A DNA stretch of 64,000 bases from Prinsepia uniflora (lineage: Eukaryota > Streptophyta > Magnoliopsida > Rosales > Rosaceae), in the NCBI GenBank assembly GCA_032719365.1, contig CM064867.1, positions 62,122,136 to 62,186,135 on the forward strand, in the 5' to 3' direction. Both the position numbers and the translations under genes were made by a program. Shown one piece after another: positions 46,181 to 55,798 of this stretch; the first letter of the stretch is position 1, and the number at the start of each line of letters is the position of its first letter. The notes beneath the pieces are model-generated. The model saw only the letters and a program-made list of their open reading frames with translations. It searched no databases and had not been told where the DNA came from.

Positions 46181-49100
46181 TGACACGACCCATCCCAATC
46201 CCCCCGGGATTACCGTGGAATGTGTCATGCTCCCGTCTGACACGAAATGTCGGACAAGGGATAACCTGATGCCACTGCCCAAACGGGGCTTCCAGAGTGC
46301 GCAAGGATCGATGGAGGAGGTATGCGATGTCCCAGTCTCTGCTGCAGTCGCATCCGGAATCAACCTGAAGGGCATTAAAACCAATAAAAACTGTGAGTGG
46401 ACGAAAATAAATAAGTTCATTAACACATTTCATAAGACATTTATGCCCTCCAATAAAAACGTATGCATGCCACGAAAACCAGTAACCAAAACGTTTACTT
46501 AACCAAGCCATTAGGGCCTTTAGCCCAAAATCGTAAACCAAAACCAAGTGTGGGAACTCAGCCCAAAACTGTAGGATACCAAATCCGTAAATACAAAATC
46601 ATGTGGGCCACCGCCCAAATCCATAACCATAAATCCAACCGAAAAACCATTTCATAGATCCAATAGTTCATATTTACCACATTACCATAACCGGCATCCC
46701 AAATGCCTAGCGTCCCAGACGCCTGACGTCCCAGACGTCATATCTCACGGTATAATAATAAGCAACGCGTGCTGCCCAGGGTCTCTCCGGGTCCATATCT
46801 CTAACATCCCAGATATCTGACGTCCCAGACGTCTAATCATAGCAATCCTGCTCCTGAGTCACTATACGGTCTGGTAGCTCCGTACAATGACCCCTCGCAG
46901 GCAATGCACCGTGACTTCCCCGGTGTCCCAGACACCTGGAGGAGACTATCACATATCCCTGAATCAAGATGGTATATGGAAACAGTTTTATCAAATCGTT
47001 TCACAACATTACAATGGGCCCTTCCCGAAATCTCCATAAAACATCACAATTCCATTTAGGGTCCCTGACCCGAAATCACATTTATAAAACATAGGGTACC
47101 AGACCCGAAATCACATTTATAAACATAGGGTCCTAGACCCGAAATCACATTTATAACCCAACTGGGCCTCATGCTCGATTCTATAAATCACTGGGCCCAC
47201 GACCCAAATTCATAAATCCACTGGGCCCTCGGCCCGATTTCGTAAATCAACTGGGCCGCTGGCCCGATAATATAACTCAAATGGGTCTCAGCCCGATTTC
47301 GTAAATAACTGGGCCCCTGGCCCGATTTCATCAAGTAACTAGGCCCCCGACCCGATTACGTAATTCAAATGGACTCCAAGTCCGAGATTTCCAAAACAAT
47401 TGGGCCTCATGCCCAAGTTCATCTTTCCAAGTTCAAAACCATTTCATCACATTATTCATGAAACCACAAGCACGTAAAACCACAGTAAAACTGTTAGCCT
47501 CGATATACGTTCAATACCGAAGACATCTCGAAATACGTGTAACATACCCAAAATCAATAATCACAATCACCATCATGGAAATCACATATATGAAACATGT
47601 AACATAGTTAAGCATGCATAGGATTTATAAAACCAAAGTCCACTCACAGACCGTCCAAACGATGCGACTCGATTTGCGTGCCATAGGCTCTCCTGAGCCA
47701 ATCGCTGTCACCGGGACTCCCAAACCCGTCCAAATTGTAATAGAAGGTTACTAACTACTTAATTAACCTCCTACCAAAGCCCCGTGATTTTCCCGAACTT
47801 TTAACAATTTTTAAACCGATCCTAAACCTTCCGATGCCCCAAAACACATCAAGACGGTGTCTGATCGACACGAAACCAGTCCAAAATGTTCGTTACATCG
47901 AATAGAAGATTTCATGTGTTGAACAGTTTCCCAAATTATGGCCCACGCGCCCTAGAAAGTCACCTGCGCGTGAAGCCCACGCGCGGGTACTGTTCACCCG
48001 TCTTCAAGCTTGAGACAAACTAGTTTTCTCTGGTTTTTGGACTAGTTCAGGGTCCATTTTAGGTCCATTTCATCCCATTTTAATCCTAATATGTTCCTAA
48101 TCTCATTTCTAATCTTTCTAGCTAATTAAAACGGAACAAAATGTCCAAAACCGTACCTTCATCCATCATCATTGGCGGCCAGACCTTCCCCTTCCGTTCA
48201 CGGCTGTTCTAGGCCATCCCAAGCCAAGAAAACAATCCCATTAGTTTCCTAGGGTCCCCAGAAACATTACCAATCCTTAGGTTCAATTAAAATACCATAA
48301 AACTGAGTTTTGAATTTTTGAATAAAACCCACCTTACGGGTTCTCTCCCGCCGTGAGCCGCCGTGGCTCGCCACCATTGGCCACCGTCCTCTGTCCTTTC
48401 AGTCCTTCATTACTCTCTCATGGTCACACATGGCATATGGGTTCATGGTGGTGAGGTTTGGGTTGTGTGTTTAAGAGAGAAAATGAAGGTGAAGATAATG
48501 GAGGAAATATGGATGGTTTCGGGTTATGTGGATGAAGAAGGAAGAAATGAAATGTGATGAAGAAGATGTTGTCTGATGAGAGAGTGAATGATGGATCAGA
48601 TCAGATATAAAAGAAAAGAGGAGATAAGATCAACGGTACAGATTCAATCTTGAGTCAAATGGACGGCTGAGGATAAAAGGAGGAATAAAATCATATTAAT
48701 TATTTAGTGGAGACATTAGTTGTTAACCAATTAATTAATGGAACATAATCCAATCTAGCCAACGGATGAGTGACACTTGTCACTCATCCAAGTGTCCCCT
48801 AACCACTTTCCCACTATTTCAGAATTAAATAATCGACACGGTTTTCAAGACGTAAACTTCACCAATTTCACGTTCCAGACCATAACTTTCCCGTACGAAG
48901 TCCGATTTCGGCGTGCCGCCTGTCTATGGATTCGTATCGATTCGCTCTACGTAACGGTCCTTGGTCCTTGTCCATTGGACCTCCCTGGTCAAAAGTCAAT
49001 ATTTTGCCCCTTTTAACCAAAATTACCAAAATGCCCTTCGACTTCCGAATGTCATAACTTCTTCCTCGAATGTCGGAATCGAACGTGCCACCTGTCTATG

Positions 49101-49304
49101 AACTCGTGACGTCCTGAACTACGTCACGATTATCAGTCAAAGTCCATTTGACAGCCCGAACGAAAAGTCAACGTTTTGCCCCGCCTAGGGGCAAAACGGT
49201 CATTTTGCATCGTTCGTCCGATTTCGCCCAACTAATCACCGATTAACCTCACTAATCACTATTAGTTACTAATCTAATCCCAGAATTCGGGACGGATCGT
49301 TACA
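46181..49304 (-). mobile_element. Family A solo LTR (3124 bp) in the Pack-MULE arm
   Basis: It runs from TGACACGACCCATCCC to GGGACGGATCGTTACA, with a perfect TSD ATAGA (46176-46180 and 49305-49309). Minus-strand modules: palindrome 48789-48764 (arms GGATGAGTGACA/TGTCACTCATCC), a donor-like GTAAGG near 48347, hairpin arms GGAGGGCAT (46451-46443) and ATGCCCTTC (46375-46367), acceptor-like CAG/GTTGATT at about 46364. About nine diverged GGGCC minisatellite units lie at 47160-47420. Confidence 0.92.
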
Positions 49305-49309
49305 ATAGA

Positions 49310-49864
49310 TGTTTAGTTCGATTTTCGTTATAAATGTTTAATGACAGTGAAAAGTAAGGGTAAAATTGAAATTTTTGACAAATTGTCACACTTTTGCCAT
49401 TTGAGATTCTAGGTGGAAGGGATTGGGACCCACAAATGCCAAGATTAATTATATCATGTAATTGGTTCATCTTCTTCCCCGATAACCCACCATATCCCAT
49501 ATTTGCCCCATCTTCTTTCCCTACCAGGCTGCGTTACATCAACACAATCATCCACACCTAGGTAACAAAAAACAAATTAATAAAAATTGAAGAAGAGCAT
49601 AAATTATGTTGATGCAAGAACAATCTTGTCATTGATAGAAGAAATGTAGAAGAATCCGAACCGGAATCTAAATCCAAAAATACATTTCACATTTGAATCT
49701 TCCACTAACATACATGATAGAATTACTACTACTAGTATAAACATATAATGTAATTACAGTTGGTCCAACTCCAACACTTTAAGCTACAATTATGGAGCAT
49801 GTAAGTGTACCCATGACACTAAATCCTCCCTGGTTGTCACAAAATAACTAGCTTTCTCTTCACT
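49310..49864. other. Pack-MULE interior, probable captured 3' UTR
   Basis: AT-rich DNA downstream of the stop codon of the PPR fragment. No open frame above about 66 codons is seen. It is most simply the 3' untranslated and flanking DNA of the captured gene plus the left TIR interior. Confidence 0.4.
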
Positions 49865-50811
49865 TTACCTAAACGGTGTAACCAATTTCTTCACATGAGA
49901 ACCAAAGGAATGTGATACACCTTGAGAGAATTTGTGAGTTACAATAACGTTTTGAGCCGAAACAACTCCGATAACGCCTCTTCCCGTTGAATGATGTTGT
50001 AGAGAGCTCTCATCCACTCTTCAAGCGTGGTGTGAGTTGCACCAATGGACAGTGTTTGAACATCCAAGCACCATTCCCTTGAATTTTTATCCTCATCTTC
50101 GACCTTTTCACACAATGACATAACTGATAGTAAGAATCCACAAAACATGTCATTTGGTTTAACCGTTCTTTCAACCTCAACCCCAAAAACTTGAACCATG
50201 TCTCCAAACCTTCTCGCTTTCCCCAAGCATTGAATCAAACAAGTGCATCCTATCACATTCAGCTCAATGCCCAACTCAGACATTTCTTCAAACAACTCCA
50301 TTTCCTGCCCCATCTACATTTCCTCCACTCCCAAAGATGTTCAACATCGTCGTGTAACTATAACTATTCAGCTTGCAACTGTTCATCCTACAATGCTCTG
50401 TCTTCTTCATATCGTCAAAAAGCTTCTTAGCTTCCTCTTCCAAACCGAGGTCAGTACACATATTCAACAATGTGTTGTACAAACTGAAGTCCATTGGTTA
50501 GTTATTTGACTTTATACGCTCCCACAAATCCACAACAACCTGAGCCCACCTAGCCTTGCCATAAATCTTCACAAGTTCTGTCAAAGTTTTTCATTTGGGG
50601 TTAGCTCGGATGCAACCATTTCTTCGAACAAGCTTCTTGCTAAACAAGGCTTTCTAGCCTTGACCATTGCCTCTAACAAAGTACTGTACACAATCAAATT
50701 GGGATGCACGCCAAGAGCAGCCATTTCTCGCAATACATACTGAATACCATCAAAATCCCCAGCTTCACCAACCATCTTTCCCAACACAGAAAATGCAATG
50801 GGGTCAGGTTC
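49865..50811 (-). pseudogene. PPR-SMR protein fragment (At5g46580/SOT1-like)
   Basis: On the minus strand, PPR motifs read VLGKMVGEAGDFDGIQYVLR, HPNLIVYSTLLEAMVKA, PMDFSLYNTLLNMCTDLG, SYSYTTMLNIFGSGGNVDGA and NVIGCTCLIQCLGKARRFG, followed by an SMR-like end, WCLDVQTLSIGATHTTLEEW, and THKFSQGVSHSFGSHVKKL. Arabidopsis At5g46580 (SOT1) is a chloroplast PPR-SMR protein of plastid rRNA maturation. One-base shifts occur after NEK (about 50590) and before EEMSELG, a stop replaces Trp in SNN*PMD, and part of the sequence between EDEDK and EWCLD is missing. The N-terminal PPRs and transit peptide are absent. It is a non-functional captured fragment. Confidence 0.85.
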
Positions 50812-51107
50812 CCAGAGCCATCATCTTAGGAGGAAGATCTCCTCTCGACCCAAATTCGAAATTTGAAATTGGGAAAAAGATCCAGGGTTTTCAAGCTTGG
50901 ATTTTCTGAAGAGATTGATACTATCTGAAGGAAGAAGAAGAGGCGAAAAAGATTTTGGGTTTGATCGATTTGGATTCCTTTCTCTTCCAAACAGTAGATT
51001 TGGTTGAAAATGAAGCTCAAAGGTTCAGAGAGGGAGGAAGAAGGTTTCAGGTCTGAAAAGGAAATTGTGGCTGGGGGAGGTTGAGATGGAGAATTGTGAA
51101 ATTTCAT
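50812..51107 (-). other. Foreign 5' leader fused to the PPR fragment
   Basis: Sequence upstream of the PPR fragment reads like a plant 5' UTR: pyrimidine-rich TTCTTCTTCCTTCAG, then a leader to GATCTTCCTCCTAAGATGATGG-like start codons at about 50825-50820. The ATG frame meets a stop seven codons on, out of frame with the PPR codons. It may be the leader of a second captured gene or part of the MULE promoter. Confidence 0.4.
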
Positions 51108-51474
51108 AATTGCCCTTTATTTATTTAATATATTTTAATTCACGTAGAAGCCACATAGTCATTTTGACGTCAAAGAGAAACGTTGTAATGGAAAAGGAGC
51201 TGAGTGACTCAACTCGACCATTTCATGGAGCTAAGTGAAACAATAACAAGTTCAGGGTGCAAAGTGTGACTAATGTACGAGTTCATGGTGCATTTCAGCT
51301 AAAAATCTAATCTTATATATATACAAAAACAAGGGTAAATTTTCAATAACCTCTAAAATACTTTTGGTTTCCAAAAATGTAACCACATTCAGATATTATA
51401 AAATTAGGGTATAATGGTAATCAAATCTATGTGTCAAATCTTCACATCCTAAAACACCCTCCATTAACAAAATT

Positions 51475-51552
51475 GTCCAAGCTTTGAAATATATAAAGTT
51501 GTTCAAGCTTTGAAATATATAAAGTTGTTCAAGCTTTGAAATATATAAAGTG
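51475..51552 (+). repeat. Three tandem copies of a 26-bp unit
   Basis: Units at 51475-51500, 51501-51526 and 51527-51552, each close to GTTCAAGCTTTGAAATATAT plus AAAGTT; only two positions vary. Flanked by AT-rich non-coding DNA between the Pack-MULE and the next LTR element. Confidence 0.95.
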
Positions 51553-51651
51553 AGGGTACAATAGTAATTCTTTTGGATAAATCTATATAGGCAAATTGGA
51601 TATACCTATGAGGATGACGTTTTTTTTACAAGAACTCAAAAGTAGAATTCA

Positions 51652-51933
51652 TAACAGGACCCGTCCCAATCCCCTTGGATTATCGTGGGAAGTACCTGCT
51701 CTCGCCTGAAACCGCGTGTCAAACCAGGAATAAACTCGTCACCCGCTCGAGGTTTAACAGAGTACACCAGGATCGGTGGTGGCATGTGATGTCTCGATCT
51801 CTGCTACAGCTCACATCCTCGATCAACCTGATGGGTATTTAAAACCATAAAAGCTGTGAGTCGACAAAAAACAACCGATTTATAAAAATATTTTATCGGA
51901 AAGACATTTATACCCTTCACGTGAAAGTATGAA
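51652..51933 (-). repeat. Terminal part of the 3' LTR of that element
   Basis: It matches the same end of the 5' LTR (55670-55793 and 58793-58946), for example ACCGATTTATAAAAATATTT and ACATTTATACCCTTCACGT. Hairpin arms GAAGGGTAT (51918-51910) and ATACCCATC are near 51828. The plus-strand LTR at 51934 interrupts it. Confidence 0.8.
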
Positions 51934-52284
51934 TGTAACGACCCGTCCCTGATTTTAGAGATTAATTAAGCCTTAATTATGGATTAGAAGGACTAATCGG
52001 GGATTAGTCGAGGATTATCGGACGTTTAGGGAGAAATTACGATATTACGACTGAACAAGGGTAAAAAGTTAACTTTTGACTCGGTAGGTCCGATGCCCGA
52101 GGGCGAAGGGCAGTTACGTAGATCGGGTCGATACGAGTCCGTAGACGGTCGGCACATCGAAATCAGACGTTCGACAGGAAAGTTATGGGTCACGGAAGTT
52201 CCGAGGAATTATTTACATCGACATGTTTTACGAGGAAAGGGTGGAATTTTGTCTCATATGGGGCCCAAATATTTTGAACATGCC

Positions 52285-52318
52285 CAATGGATGAGTGACA
52301 AGTGTCACTCATCCATTG
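52285..52318. promoter_or_regulatory. 34-bp perfect palindrome of the LTR promoter
   Basis: Arms CAATGGATGAGTGACA and TGTCACTCATCCATTG flank a 2-bp centre (AG). The left arm occurs with little change in most family A LTRs (531, 11866, 13695, 20631, 48764, 61284). It ends 10 bp before a TATA box here. Confidence 0.85.
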
Positions 52319-52328
52319 CCCATTCCCC

Positions 52329-52334
52329 TATATA
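52329..52334 (+). promoter_or_regulatory. TATA box of the family A LTR
   Basis: CCCCTATATACATGC follows the palindrome directly. It predicts a start site near 52360 and therefore a long transcribed leader through the rest of the LTR. Confidence 0.6.
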
Positions 52335-54454
52335 CATGCAGCGTCCATCTTCATCTTCTTTGTTCATCCAACCAAACCCAAAACCCCCCCAACCGTGCAA
52401 CCCACACACCCACACCACCATATCCTCTTGTCCTTTGATCATGGAAAGACTGAGAGGGAAGGACTGAGATCGGCAGGGTGCTTAAGAGGCTGAGCAAGGC
52501 GGAGCCACGACGGAGGTAAGGACCTGAAAACCCGGTTGTGGTTTGAAATTGGAAAATTGAATTTGGGCGTGCGTTGATCGATTTGGATGAACCTAGCAGA
52601 TTTTAGGGATTGAGACGACCTCATTGGACCGGTTTGTAGGGTTGAGGGTGGCTGGAATCGAAAGATATGGACGGAGGAAAATTGGTCCACTGTTCATCGA
52701 TTCGAACAGGTAATTTATAGGCCTATTTTTATGGTTTTGAAATTGTAGATCGATAGGGAACGATGAGAGGAAGCTATAGGAATTGAAAGGGGTGAAAACG
52801 GATCAAAAATGGGTGAGTTATGGGGCTGAACCGAAAACCAGTTGGACCGGTCTCAACTAGGTCTGTGAGATGTTGAAGACGACTGTAGCTAGGCGCGTGA
52901 GCTAATCATCCTTTCGATGTAACAAACATTTTGGGACAAGTTTTGAGTCGATCGTACATCGTTCGATATAGTTCGGGATGTTAAAGGTTTAGGATCGAGT
53001 TTAAAATATGCTAAAAATCCCGGGAAATTAGGGAGATTTAATGAGAGGTTATTGAAGTAGTTAGTAACCCTCTAGTATGATTTGGACAGGTCCGGGAGTC
53101 CTGGAGATGGTGATTGGCCCAGAGACGTGTATGGCGTGTGTATCGAGGCATAGCTTGGACGGTCTGTGAATGGACCTTGTTTTTTCTAAATTGTGATGCA
53201 TGCATAAATGTTTTATATTTTTTATATCGATGATTTGAGTTACCTTGAATGAATTTGATTGTAGTGTTTTGGTATGTACGTATTCGCACGTATTTCGAGG
53301 TTTTCGATTTTATGTTGTGCTTATACGTGCTAGTATTTCTATGATGGTTTTATGGAAAGATTTTGGATTTGGAAAGATGGAATTAGGCATGAGACCCATT
53401 TTATTGGAAACCATCGGACTTGGAGTCCGTTTGATTTAATGAAAAATCGGGCTGGAGGCCTATTTGAGTTATATGATCGGGCCGAGGGCCTCGTTGGTTT
53501 ACGAATTCAGGCATGAGGCCCAGTTATGGTTTATAATGTGATTTTGGGCCGGGGACCCCAAATGGATTTGGATTTATGATGGTTTTATGGAAAATCTGGG
53601 CATAGCCCTTTGAACAGTTTTGAGATGAATTATGAAATGGTTTTCTATATACCATCCTCACGAACGGCTGCCTCCAGACCTCCTGTAGTATCCTGGAGTT
53701 GCGGGTTCTCTCCTCCAGACGTCTCGTGGTATCTTGGAGTAGTCATGGGGCATTGCTTGCAAGGGGTCATTGCACGGAGCGGCCGGTCCGTTTAGTGACT
53801 CAGGAGCAGGATTGCTTGAGGTTAAAACCTCCCCCCAGGGAGGGTCATTGATCTGCAGGTCATTGACCTGGGTGGACCTTGGGGAGACTTGGGATTTGAG
53901 ACCCCGAGTAACACACGTAGCTTGGAACCATGACAGTGTTGTGGATTGTGACATCTGGGATGTCAGGCATCAAGGATGCCGAGCATTGGTTTTGGGCTGA
54001 GACCCATGTGTATTGGTTTTGGGCTGAGACCCACGTGTATTGGATTTGGGCTGAGACCCATGTGATTTGATTTGGGCGGAGTCCCTACTGATTTGGTTTT
54101 GGGCTGAGTTCCCATATGGTTTGATTTACTGTTTTGGGCTGACTCCCACATGATTGGTTTTGGGCTGAGTTCCCATATACTTTGATTTACGATTTTGGGC
54201 TAAGGCCCTAATGATTTAAGTATTGATAAATGGTTTGATAACTGGTTTTCGAATGTATGCATGCTTTTTAGTGAAGGGCATAAAGGTCTTTTTATGAAAT
54301 GAGTTTTTATTAAATTACTTGTTTCGTCCACTCATAGCTTTCAATGGTTTTAATGCCCTTCAGGTTGATCGCGGGTGCGGGCTGTAGCGGAGACCGAGAC
54401 ATCACACTCCTCATCCGATCCTGGCGCACTCTGGAAGCCCGAAACGAGCTGAGG

Positions 54455-55654
54455 TTGGAATCTCGATCATCTTGATCGTCACCACACTACTCGATCCACC
54501 TAGGATCTACCATCGTCATGAGCCTCAATCCTATTTGGGTCTCTACTGGCTCTCTTAGCCAATGTAACATGACCCATAATACCAACATGTGTCCACTACC
54601 TCGGACACTCACTCGTCACACCCGGTGATGCTAAGTACCCTATGCTCTTCAAGTCATTCAAATTTGACTCGTGGCCTAGGTGTTCAGTTTTTACACCCTC
54701 TTTGAACCGTTCCACTGTCATACGACTCCTCAACTTAGCTCTCATAAGCTAACACATTCCTGAGTGAGAACTTCTAGGAGAAGAAAGTATATTTATTAGC
54801 AGTTGGTTCCAGACCAATTCTCCGAATGTGGCAACCACCACTCTCACCAATAGCATATCAGGAAACTCAAGCACAACCCAAAGCTCACTCCAAGCTAGCT
54901 CAACTAACTGGGGGTTATCACGAACCAGGCTGCTCACTGCAGCACGTCCATCCTAACAGATCCATTGCTCCCAAATTTGAAAAGTCGTCATATGGGGGTA
55001 ACTGGTACTCAATCAACCAGTAACCACTATCCAAGAACCTCGTCCACTCGTAACTCTACGGCCCCCGGCCATTGGGCCCACAAGAACTTAGCCCCTACTC
55101 AGTGTCTAACACTGCTTAACCACGACATGTCACAATTACGGCATACCATACCAAACCACACAACATCTATACCGTGGCATCCCCTACCAATCGACATCCC
55201 TCCAGGATTCGACACGCTGAAACATGGAATCTCACACCAAATAGGATCAAACGTTCCTATTCCTAAAAATCTCAACTAGGGTCACCCACGACCTCCACTG
55301 ATACCACTTTGACACAATCCCATATCTGTCATGACCGCCCAACGATCCCGACTCTCAAAGTCGTGATACTGGGACAATCGGTCGACTAGGTCCCATCCAC
55401 CAGTAACACTACAACTCTAAACCGTTGGATTCACATGCACATCGATCCTACTCAAGATCAAACCTCACTAAAACACGACATCCTATGCCAATTGAACCCT
55501 GAACCATCGCATCACGTGCTAAACATAACCTAACTAGGGTTCGATTCCACTAAATCCTCATACTTTCACCCTATATATCAGGTTGATGACTGACTGTTAC
55601 CACTGCAGAGACATCACTTCCAACACCTGCGCGTCACTCTAAGAGCAATCTCAT
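54455..55654 (-). mobile_element. Internal region of the non-coding LTR element
   Basis: No frame above 104 codons and no gag, protease, reverse transcriptase or integrase motif was found on either strand. At about 55299-55320 a second LTR-end-plus-primer-site junction (minus strand GGATTGTGTCAAAGTGGTATCAG-like) lies 345 bp inside, so a duplication or an older element is embedded. AT-poor, CA-rich composition like the internal regions of large retrotransposon derivatives. Confidence 0.5.
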
Positions 55655-55666
55655 GCTCTAATACCA
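55655..55666 (-). other. Primer binding site of the non-coding element
   Basis: On the minus strand TGGTATTAGAGC lies three bases after the LTR end (GGTTCTGTCA). It is the initiator tRNA-Met type with one mismatch (T for C), the same as the intact site at 21592 apart from that base. Confidence 0.75.
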
Positions 55667-55798
55667 CTTTGACAGAACCCATCCCATTCCCCCTCGATTA
55701 TCGTAGGATGTGCCTGCTCCTATTTCATACCACATGTTAGACCAGGGATAAACTCCTCACCCGCTCGGGGTTCATCAAAGTACGCCAGGATCGGTAGT

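Larger units (their letters stand above)
46053..51307 (-). mobile_element. Pack-MULE carrying a PPR-SMR gene fragment
   Basis: Inverted repeats of at least 100 bp mark the ends: AGGCTTTTCGGTTTAAATGCACCATGAACTC-type at left and, reversed, GATTTTTAGCTGAAATGCACCATGAACTC-type at right. The 9-bp TSDs are TAATCTTCT (46044-46052) and TAATCTTAT (51308-51316), 8 of 9 matching; a 9-bp TSD with long terminal repeats is diagnostic of Mutator-like elements. Without the solo LTR at 46181-49304 it is about 2.1 kb. Instead of a transposase it holds a decayed PPR-SMR gene end (49865-50811) joined to a different 5' leader (50812-51107). Confidence 0.8.
51934..54454 (+). mobile_element. Family A LTR inserted in the 3' LTR, 3' truncated
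   Basis: It starts TGTAACGACCCGTCCC and carries the best-preserved promoter block: palindrome 52285-52318 (16-bp perfect arms around AG), then TATATA at 52329-52334. Donor-like GAG/GTAAGG is at 52515/52516 and a second, CAG/GTAATT, near 52709. Hairpin arms GAAGGGCAT 54273-54281 and ATGCCCTTC 54353-54361; acceptor-like CAG/GTTGATC at 54363/54364. The terminal GTCAGACGGGAGCAG...TGTCA is missing, so no TSD can be read. Confidence 0.85.

Noticed and set aside
54749..55279. Possible gag or pol frames in the internal region of the 51652-61668 element
   Set aside because: Neither strand shows capsid, zinc-knuckle, protease, reverse transcriptase or integrase motifs; frames are short and overlap stops.
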